This document shows positions 54,701 through 64,000 of a stretch of 64,000 bases of DNA, piece after piece. The notes beneath the pieces were generated by a model that was given only the letters and a program-made list of their open reading frames with translations, searched no databases and was not told the origin of the DNA. This stretch comes from Heterobilharzia americana (taxonomy: Eukaryota > Platyhelminthes > Trematoda > Strigeidida > Schistosomatidae). The stretch covers positions 29,217,661 to 29,281,660 of the forward strand of contig OX104127.1 of assembly GCA_944470555.2 (NCBI GenBank), read 5' to 3'. The translations under genes were made by a program, and so were the position numbers. How positions within the stretch are numbered: the first letter of the stretch is position 1; every line of letters begins with the position of its first letter.

Positions 54701-55844
54701 TAGCAATGTATCACGAGTGTTATTTTAAATTTTCACCATCAAGTTATTTATTGACACCCATATTTTCTTGTTTACAGTTTGAATCAAGGGAAGAGTGTCT
54801 TGATATTTACTCAAGCTTTGTTTCGATAGATAGATAACAGTGGAATCCTTGACACAAGTGAATCTAACTGGTGAGTTTCAGATGGGATGAAATGCGAACC
54901 CTGTATTTCTTCGTTAACCATCAAACAGTATTTTTTTTAATTATAGGCTGATCTTTGTATCTATTCACAAATACAGCTCTTCACGTGTACCGACCTTTTT
55001 CTGAGATAGCATTTTATAATGCATTTCTCACCTCTCTTTTAATATCTGACATTCTTAAACGGTCTGACTGACCAGATTCCCTTGAATATATGTTAGATTA
55101 TACTCATCTCTCTGACTTTTTTTCTGTTGCTCCAAACATTCATGAGTTCTCATGTTCAAATAAGTCTTAAAGAGATTATAGTTGCCGTTAGTCACGATTT
55201 CGACGCGAAACTTGAGTTGTGTGAGAATTCAAACGAATCTCCTACAAACTGTTTGTCTGTTTTCCCTTACTTTGCAAACATTTAAGATTCTGATAAATTG
55301 GAATGATTAACAGCTTTTGAATTTTGTCACAGATTTATAAAAAACATCATTCCAGCCTTTGAAATGACTACATTGCAACATACAGTAAGCTTATTTGTAC
55401 AGTAGTCGTGGACTATTGTGAATACGTTTTCTGCTTTTGGTTTAGTATGAAAATACAGGAAACTCGTCATCGTCTACAAAAATCAAAGGCATCGGATAAG
55501 AATATATACAACTACTTTCTATGAGTTCACTATAGATTGTCAATAACAGCTACAAGAAACCTACTTGCCTTATTTTATGTAACTTGGGTACTTCAAATCG
55601 AAGGATCTTTGCCACTCCTTGTTCGAAACATAATCTTTTCGCATCAATGTTAGGAAACACTACTGTTTTCAGAAAATCTACCAAATGATGGGTGGCAGTA
55701 TTGTAGTAATTTTACTTCGCTTTTTTGCCTACAGAGTTGGATTTATTCGACTACATTGCTTAAAAGATGAATCGTCGCGCTAAAATTAAGCTGATTAAAA
55801 TGACATCTTTCCGTAATATCGATATTACGGTACGTGAATGAAGG

Positions 55845-56010
55845 GTATTGGCTGGCTGTTTAGTCCAGGACACGTGTTTTGACCTAGGTAGGCCTCATCG
55901 GCTAGATTTACCTGTCATCCCAATGACTAATATCTATCCCATAAGGACTCGAACCTAGAATTCGTCCACTCAAATACCAATACAATATCCACTGGACTAC
56001 TAAGCCATAG
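55845..56010 (-). mobile_element. Family A hammerhead SINE, degraded
   Basis: The minus strand has head pieces AATTCTAGGTTCGAGTCC, then TCTAGCCGATGAGGCC, TACCTAGGTC, AAAACACGTGTCCTGGAC. Stem III keeps a perfect ACACGTGT palindrome and a GTC site, but the core has U4 to C and GAAA reads AAAA. Confidence 0.65.
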
Positions 56011-56059
56011 GATACTCCTAGTTAGTCCCATTGCACGCAGATGATAGGATCCCGTTGGG

Positions 56060-57000
56060 CGAAGACGTTGGAAGGATTCACAGTCACCTGAACACATGGA
56101 GTGGCAATTCGAGAATGCTTTAGATACATTTGTCGCCACCCAAGTGCAAAGAAGTGAAGTGTTTAAATGGTTGATGACTTCCGTTTTCTGGAAATCTTGA
56201 TCAGCCATGATAAGTAAGTAACCAAAGAAATTTCTGCATGAAAATAAAAGGCTCACTTGGCAGTCGTCAACTTATGCAGCATACGACAAAGCCATGATGT
56301 TCATTTAATTATTAAGGATTGGGTGTACTGTACCACAGTTCGCTCTGTTTTATTATATTAGTGTGGAACATAACCATTAAAGGCAAAGGACATGAAAGAG
56401 CTTCAGATGTTCAATCGACATCGTCTTACTCGCATAGGCAACGTGTTGTGGTGCCACCAAGTGAGCAAAGTAAAATTTAGGGATAGAGGTTTTCGGATGG
56501 GAGGTTTGGTGGAACGTTATCGACTGAGGTGGCTAACATGTGTGTTACGGATGACTAGTGACCGTTTGTCACGTTACACATTGTTGGCTGAAAGAAGTTT
56601 AGTTTGGAAAACGCTTATAGACAGCTTGTCCAAAACATGACATCAGCCCATGAAGTTTCTGACTGTTGACGTAAGCAGTGTAGCGAAATGTAGAATTTGT
56701 GGTTCGGGTACTCATAACAACCGAAATCGGTGATTGGAGACTGTGGGCAATATGACTCAGAATGGATCATAGTGGCACAGCTGTATCCATATATTATCTT
56801 AATGCTAGTCATCACACCAAATTCTTTTATTGTTTCACTCCTTGTTCTCTTTTCACAAACTACTACCACTTTGACTACTTTCTGCGCTATTTCTCTATGT
56901 TGCACCTTGGTGTGATTTCGCTTGGTGTTATGATGCCAGGTATGGCTGGCTGGACCGCTATGCAGCAATGCTAAGTTCGATTTTGATTTGGTTGTACGAC
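56060..57000 (+). mobile_element. RTE-like LINE 3' end, degenerate
   Basis: Plus-strand text KELQMFNRHRLTRIGNVLW, RGFRMGGLVERYRLRWL and CVLRMTSDRLSRYTLLAE corresponds to the F-D-H-R-C-L-R, L-R-W-L and V-L-R-M C-terminal blocks of the RTE copy at 46690-47840, followed by DMTQNGS-like text and a pyrimidine-rich tail. Upstream frames 56060-56380 are broken. Confidence 0.7.
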
Positions 57001-57786
57001 TGAATGTTATGGCAAATGTAATAAATTCGAATTAATTTTACTTTGTTATCGATTAATAAAGAGGACAATATATTTGTTGATAGTTGTTCGTCTTATCTCT
57101 TAATTCCAGCAATACCTTACTGAGACATGAAACTAACTAACATCATCACATTGCAGCATCGAACTCTCTGCTCATAAAAATCGATTCTGATCTATCTTGG
57201 ATTTCAGTGAGGTCATAGCTCATTTATAACGTGTTTTACCTATGTGAATCATCAATCTTCATGGTTGAATTATCAGGCACGATTACAATAAATTAGAACT
57301 CATGTTGAAGAGCAGTACCTTCTTACTTTACATCTGAAAGTAAACACTCTGATATGGATTGAATAAAAACGAACAATCAGCATGTGTTAAGTCCAAATGA
57401 GTATCGAAAATTTATTTTGTAGCAGAGTTATGAATCGTAACCCTAATATTTAGTCACCTGATGTTGAATTAAAGAAACTTAAAAACTACTTATTGAATTT
57501 ATATTTACCTCCTAATCGTTCTGATAAAGCGACGCTCTTCAATTTATGGTTGTAAAAATAGTAGGTATGGATAGGATCTTCGTTTTCAATCGTAATCATC
57601 CTTGGGTCAGTTAGACTTCATAGTAAAACCCTGAAGTTGACCTTGAAAGTGGTAGAAGGTAAGCAGTGCGTAGGAATTTAAAACTAGATCATAATAACTC
57701 CTAACCGTCTGTTAAATTCTCCTCACTTTATGACCACTGAAGTCTTTTTCATTTCATTAATGTAATAAGTGACAGATTTCAGCTTG

Positions 57787-57788
<2 letters not shown>

Positions 57789-57838
<50 letters not shown>
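57789..57838. repeat. (AT)n microsatellite
   Basis: About 50 bp of AT dinucleotides directly abutting the family A SINE at 57839; it may be derived from that element's tail. Confidence 0.97.
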
Positions 57839-57840
<2 letters not shown>

Positions 57841-57990
57841 ATGGTGGCTAACAGTGGAATCCAGCACACGCATTCTGTCCTATTTGGGTTTCGTCAGCTG
57901 GATATACATGCACCCCAGTGACTGATGTTGTTCCCATCGGGACTCGGACTCAAGACCGATCGCATCATCGTAAAGTGTGAGTTGTCGATA
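57839..57990 (-). mobile_element. Family A hammerhead SINE
   Basis: The minus strand has head GCGATCGGTCTTGAGTCCGA, then TATATCCAGCTGACGAAACC, CAAATAGGACAGAATGCGTG and GCTGGATTCCACTGTTAGCC. The core CTGACGA is complete, but stem II is weakened and GAAA reads AGAA, so it is predicted inactive. Confidence 0.75.
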
Positions 57991-60369
57991 TATTTCAGTG
58001 CGAACGTTCAAAACTGAATTGAGAGAAGTTTCCAGTACATTTCAGTTATCAATAGTTTTTTTCACTTGTTGATTATTCAATTCCTAAGTAGTTAACTATT
58101 TTATAACCTGTTTTCTCGATGCTTTAAAGGGAAATTATACGAAGAACAACAATTTGTAACACGCTAAAGGACTGTTAGAATCCTTATCCGACCTGCCATT
58201 TCAAAGAAGTTAGTGATTACAGATAATATTGGATTTGAACTTCAACACTTTTAGTAGTGGAGACATTTTCTGAGTAGTCATACTATTGTAAACAAAATGC
58301 TCAGCTTTTCTTCTTGAATATATAATTCAAATAACAATGTCACCTACTATCGATATCAAATGGTAATGTTGATATTATAGGCTATTCTTCCTGATAATTA
58401 TTGCCTAAATCATGATTGATTTTAGGTTGATAACAAGTGAATAATTTTTAGTCTGAGTTGATTTTCTTTTGTTTTACTGAATAAATACCATAGTAATCTA
58501 AAGGTCATTTTCACAACCTTATGAAAGAGTTGACATTAGTAACATATTTCGTATTAATAAGTATATTGATAAACTGGGAATAACAGTATTTAAGAGAAAT
58601 AATGTCTTGGGGTTTTAAATATTACTTTAATATTGAATATTTATCACGTGAACAACTTTGAATTCCTAATTTGTTTACATTTTTCAAATGACTGAACTTA
58701 AAGCAAAATTGTTGACAGACAACCAGACAGTGACAAAAAAGTGAATCTATACTAAAAATTAGCTGGATCAAGGAATTATGAATGTGAAATCGTGAAGTAC
58801 GATAAACATCATCAATTACAGAATGAGAAATTAGAGTATGTATCTGTTGTGATAGAATAGATGAGCAAACCAACTTTTATTACCGTCTGAGGTTTCTCTC
58901 ATCAGTTTAGCTTAAAATGTAAGTATTATGTTCACTTCTTATCCTTTAGTTCTGAAATCCTAAGTTATCGAGTGATATTCTGTTATTTTCTAATTCCTCA
59001 GTCTATTCCTGTGTAGATGACTTGATATCGTGTGGATCATCAGTGGATGTCTGATTTTACTAACTAAAGCTAAAATATCTGAAATAAGTAGTTGAAACGA
59101 AGTAGATTTAAAAGCACTGAATATGATGCTAGTTTATTCTGAGAAAATGAGCTTCGATCTACACAAATACATCAAGATATGATGATACTGACACGGAAAA
59201 GGATGTAATACTTCAGTGACACTTTGTATTGCACTCATTTCAGTGCAATATGCATGCACTGAAAGTGTTATAGTTAACTATATTTGAGTAAATTAACTCT
59301 ATGCAGTAATTCCGACATATTTCGATAACTAGATAAGTGGTCTTTTGGTATGTAACATCCTAACTTAACCCATTATACTTACAAGAATCGCTGCTGATTG
59401 TTGAAGTGATAATGCATTCGAAAAAACCCGAGACTGATGTGTAGCAAATGTTGTGAAACAACTGAGAGTTGTCTGAGCTAGTTCAGTAAACTTTCAGGGG
59501 TAAGCAACGATCTACTTATCCATAAGTAAAACGAAAATGATCATAATCGAAGACAAAATACTGTAAGTTTTTGAACCATTTAAAATAGCTTAAATGGTTA
59601 AAAAACAACATTTTTGCCAAATCCCTATGTTATGTTACACGTATTCCAGTAACAATGCATGATAACCACAGATTACTGCTTGAGACGGTTCTTATTGTAC
59701 AGGGTCAACTAGTTTCTGGTTAAGCGATGGTATTTTCTAAAGAAACTCTGAAAATCTTTTGGTGTTCTTCTCAGGTACTGAAAGACAACTGAACTCTTCG
59801 CAAAGGTATGGATTTATGAATCTAAGGTGGCTCAAAAAATCAAACGTATGAAGTATCGCGTATTTTGGAATGTTTCTCCAGCTATTAAAAACTCAAAGTG
59901 AAACTTAGAGTTGAATCAATCATTCAGACTGACCTACTTCAGTAATGATTCGGTCAATTTGTACAGACAACTTGGATTTTAATGATAAAACGGAATTTGA
60001 AAACTTATCTTTCCAAAGATTTTAACAGCTCGCCTATTAATCTGAAGTAAAATTTAGATATATAAAGCGTAAAATGTCTTTCAGCTTATGCATCAAACAT
60101 CTTGTCCACTGCACGTACTTAAGCAAAAGAGCACGAACAAAAATCTTATGGTGAATTCCTCGTATGTCATTCGCTTCTTACCAGTTACAAATCAGACCAT
60201 TTGAGTCAGTTTTATCAGAAATTAGCAAGTTTTAACAAATGGTAAATTTGGAAATATCGTAAATCGTTAAAAAATAATGATGCAGGTAAATATAGGGTAA
60301 AACTTTCGATTAAAAGGTAGTCAAAAAGGAAGGGCCATATGCCAAATGATGATTACCCTTCAAGTGAAA

Positions 60370-60500
60370 TAAAAATCTGGTCAGCAGTTGGACGTCGTAG
60401 CTAAGTTGGTAAAGCATTGGGTCCAAAAGCCGGTGGTCGCTGGTTTGAATCCAGCTACGGTCAGAATTTTCATTTCACCTTCAGTATCATTCAGTATCAA
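60370..60500 (+). mobile_element. tRNA-Thr-like SINE (family T), diverged
   Basis: AAATAAAAATCTGGTCAGCA leader, D-arm-like TAGCTAAGTTGGTAAAGC, T-arm-like GCTGGTTTGAATCCAGC, and body TTTTCATTTCACCTTCAGTA. It is related to 6270-6400 but with a changed anticodon arm (GGGTCCAAAAGCC). Confidence 0.7.
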
Positions 60501-63500
60501 GAATTACCTCGAAAATGGTGGTCAAGTAAGATAATAATAAGCAATTATGAACATAATGACAAACTGGAAAGCCAGAGTTTAACTGGAACTACAAGAAAAG
60601 CAGATAAAGTAGATAGAAACCCCGAACCTGTAAGGTAAATCAAATTAAGGTTAAACATTGTATCTGGTTGGAAGTAAACGTCAGGGAGGTACTCATATTT
60701 CAATTTGAATGGTCTTTGAGAATTACAGCAGATTTGGACGAAAGTACATGTTAGTTATTTCGAATGTGCTTCTGATGTCATCTTCATACCCTATGACCGA
60801 AAAATGATGTGCAACTGAGCTGATAGTCCTATTTTACCTTTTGAATCATACCTTTATTTGAAAAACTTGTTTAGACAGGGCAGTAGGAAACGGTCTCAGT
60901 ATCTTCTTAGTATACATATGCTTAGACAAGTGAATGTAGACTGATATCTCAAATTTGAAGTGGCCTGAAACGGTCATATACCCACTGTCTACATTACTGA
61001 ACGCTCTGCGATGCACACTCCTACCAGTCATGCAACAAGGAACTTACTATTATGTGTTGTCACTCACTAATTAACCTCTCTAGTAACCTGATTCCTACGA
61101 GTGTACGTAAGATAAGTACTGATTGTTTTTACCAAACTGAAGGTAAGATTCCTAAGCTTCATGACAGATTTCATCAGATTTTTTTTGAAGACATCCAGTT
61201 CACATCTCCAATAGGCAGTTTTCTCGCTTCAGAGTACAGTATTCTCACCACTCTTATTTTATAATTAATAAAGTGGAGAATATAGAGACAGATTTACCAA
61301 TCATTTCAAGTTTCTTATATTGAATAGATCGGTGATATATCTCATTTGATATCTGTGGTGAAAAAGCAGGTGTTCTTAGTTTCCTTACTCGTTATAAAAG
61401 TTATACAAGGATATGCCTAATTAACAGAATTCTGCAACCCGATCACATGATTTGATCCATCACATACAACAGACTTGTTTTCAACATACCGGTCATAAGA
61501 TGTCTCACAGTTTGTTTATTATCGGTACTGGATTTCATGCAGACATCTAAACTAAAATTGAATCTAGAAAGAGCTACCTTAGGCAACTCCATCGGTGTTA
61601 AGCCGTTTTTTACCATCCATCCAAAATTGAACATATGATTTATGAAACCTTAGCAGTTATTTCAGCCGAGTCTTCTATATACAGATGCGTTCTGAGTACT
61701 AGCTAGGAGTATTTTTCTACTTTGATTAAGGAGGTATTGGTCGTTTATTATCATAGAAGCATTCCACTTTAAAAGGTCTTTTCGTCGACAGAAAACTGAA
61801 GTTCTTTTGACTTCTCTAAGTTTCTTTAATAAATGCGACGAAAATGTATCTTGACACTAGGAATATCATGGAATATGATAGCAGAAATTGAAAAGAAAGC
61901 CACAGTCGCTTTATTCTAACTTCCTTCATAGAATAGCTTATGAAAAAGATGTGCTTAGTTTCAAGGTAAGACTTAGAGGAAGAAGGAAGCTGGTTGGTCA
62001 GGTTTCATTTGTGTTATTTCGCATGTCTTACATCATTTATCTTCATTTAGGTAAATTCTAATAGATATTTTATTTTGCGTTTTAAGTGCTAACTGCACGG
62101 TTCAAGTTGAAGCAGTCGAAGAAGCATGTACTAAGTAGTAGTTTTTTCCCAAGAGTAGATTACCACTGGTCGTAAACCTTAGTTTTTCAACTGTATTTTA
62201 GAGTATATTAGGAACTAAATTATATAAATACAAACCTCTAAGCTAAAGAAATTGATATTTTAATCATTTTGAAAAATGTTTCATTAAAACAAACAGTAAG
62301 AAGGGACAAAAGTTTTAGGGAATACGAATTTTCATTATTTTCATTCGGATGTAACTTCACTGAAGGTATTTCACACCGAGTAGCTATGTGAGCTGGAATA
62401 TTGACACTGCGTTTCTCTGATGAATGGAGAAATGAGTCATTTTCACCAGAGACAATAAACAAATATTTATGAGTCTATGCGATAATCTGACTGAAACTTT
62501 CGCAGTAAAACTTCAACCATCTTTGAAGAAGACGTTTTCTGCTACCGTTCTGAGACTAACTTTCAATAACAAATGCATCTTACTGCTAGGTGTGTAAGAT
62601 AGAATTTCTTATATACCCTTACCGATGGGTTCGTAACTTCAACTGCTCCTGTAGAGTCAGCTGTTTGACATACGGCAGGAAAACCCTTCCACAGTGAGTC
62701 AAGGTAGATCTCTTATTACGGCCAGCAGAAGTAAAGATGACTAACACTTCTATTCCATTCCCCTAAATTGATACTAGTCACAATGTAGATATAAGTTTGC
62801 TATCTTGGTGATCGGAAGACATCCAGTCATATGCTGTGCACCACAAGGATTGGTCTTGTTCTACTACAGTTCAGATTTTGAAACCTCAGCTTAATGTACA
62901 AAAACATCTGGTATATTCTTTTGTTCCTCACTGGTGTACCATAAATATGGAAGTTACCTAATTAGGGTGTAAAGTTACTCAACTAACTTGTACATATTCT
63001 GTAACAATCTGTTTTAATATTCTTTACTCTCTAATTTACATTTTTTAACTTTCATATTACTATTATTTCCATTTAACCTAAAACCTTATGTTTCCTCAGT
63101 GACCGTTATGGTTTTTAATTTTAATGCAATTGTCATTGGTAATCCCTATTCGTGTTTATCCATTATCCAATATTCATTCGAAACTTGGGGAAACAGTGTT
63201 ACACAATTGCAATCTTGAAATCATTTAAATGTGTAAATAGATGTCAATATTCAAGTTCATATGACCACCAGATTTGCATATATTTCTTGTTGTTAGTTAC
63301 CATATATTACTGTAGGGTCGAACGAGATTTTAATGGGAGTTACTATTTGCTTTAATTCTTGTCTTATAATTGTCAGCGTGGAGATATTTTGCGCACTGTA
63401 GTCGAAGAAAGTTAATCGTTATCACTTAGGCTAGGAAATAAGTGAAATGGTTAAGGTGAGTGGTGCATACACTTTCTTGATATATATGGTTCCATAAACA

Positions 63501-64000
63501 AGGAGTTAAATGGAGAGAGCCTAACGAAGAAAAGGCACCAGAAGGACTGACTGTCGATATGAGTTACGTGGGGACCAGCGGACTTCTTATGTTCAGCCGT
63601 TTAGGAAATATAATTAATAGACGAAGATTTTAATGTGAGATGGTTTAGAACATATGTTAGACACCCACATGAATCCACCAATTATAACGCTCTAAAGTTT
63701 TGAGAATCCTATTATTTTTCTGTTCGATTATTTCCATTTTCCGCACGTTTTATTTCTTCGTATTACTTTGCCTCATTTGTTCACTCTAGTAAGGAAATCA
63801 ATATATTTTGTCATTGATTTTGGTAGTGAAGGCTTTTGAATCTTGTCCTCTGATCTTAGCTGGTTAAAGGCTTTTTTCATGAATGAATCAAAAGAGCATA
63901 TTTATATACCGCGTACAGATGATTTATCTTCACTGAATTAAAACCTTTCTCGTAGTCACAGGTTAAGTTTTATCCTGCATCAAAGAAAAGTGTCAATCTA

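Larger units (their letters stand above)
45300..64000. other. Upstream part of the gene, probably one long intron; no exon found
   Basis: The minus strand was read for the missing kinase N-lobe (glycine loop, AIKIIDK-type lysine motif) and nothing convincing was found. Repeats recognised are listed separately. Stretches without any recognised feature include 45300-46380, 47840-49040, 49140-50580, 50790-52180, 53540-54060, 54700-55840, 57000-57780, 57990-60360 and 60500-64000. Short frames such as 61443-61634 (minus) and 58622-58873 (minus) have no recognisable family. Confidence 0.6.

Noticed and set aside
55561..55660. Minus-strand coding-like stretch (EQGVAKILRFEVPKLHKIR)
   Set aside because: Looked exon-like with a pyrimidine-rich context, but no kinase motif and no phase-compatible partner; may be an old retroelement piece.
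57480..57560. Possible missing kinase exon on the minus strand ending at a gtaaat donor
   Set aside because: The translation (HKLKSVALSERLG) has no resemblance to the kinase N-lobe and the acceptor is unclear.

Overview
The window looks like AT-rich nuclear DNA of a trematode flatworm, most likely a blood fluke (Schistosoma). The reasons are the long introns, the dense mix of Penelope-like, RTE-like and CR1-like retroelements, and above all the tRNA-headed short repeats carrying hammerhead ribozymes, which are a known schistosome hallmark. I cannot name the species from sequence alone.

One protein-coding gene dominates. On the minus strand twelve exons, read from 45299 down to a TGA at 3355, splice in perfect phase (3111 nt, 1036 residues plus stop) into a MARK/Par-1 family serine/threonine kinase. 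It has most of the catalytic domain, then a UBA-like domain, a long Asn/Gln/Ser-rich spacer and a C-terminal KA1 domain. The exons for the start codon, ATP-binding loop and catalytic lysine were not found and probably lie beyond position 64000. Positions 45300-64000 would then be the inside of a very long intron.

Everything else is repeats. 1-3354 (3' flank): a Penelope-like element (PLE), a (TA)n tract, a tRNA-headed SINE with an intact-core hammerhead, and an RTE 3' fragment. 3921-19337: tRNA-derived SINEs, a solo LTR nested in a SINE, an internally deleted CR1-like LINE, RTE fragments, and a small gag-bearing element with LTRs in inverted orientation. 19435-28675: PLE pieces, a cluster of hammerhead SINEs and an RTE endonuclease fragment. 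28796-45250: a palindromic hammerhead SINE pair, PLE pieces and more hammerhead SINEs. 45300-64000: further hammerhead SINEs, two RTE 3' halves and a PLE-tail copy.

The most interesting pattern is that three different tRNA-headed SINE families (called A, B and F here) each carry a hammerhead motif with the same unusual geometry. Each has a GUC cleavage site and a stem III that is a loopless 8-nt palindrome (ACGCGCGT, ACAGCTGT, ACCTAGGT; the A form is from memory). Seven inverted SINE pairs in the window are arranged head-to-head. The family labels A, B, C, D, E, F and T are mine; no database search was possible.
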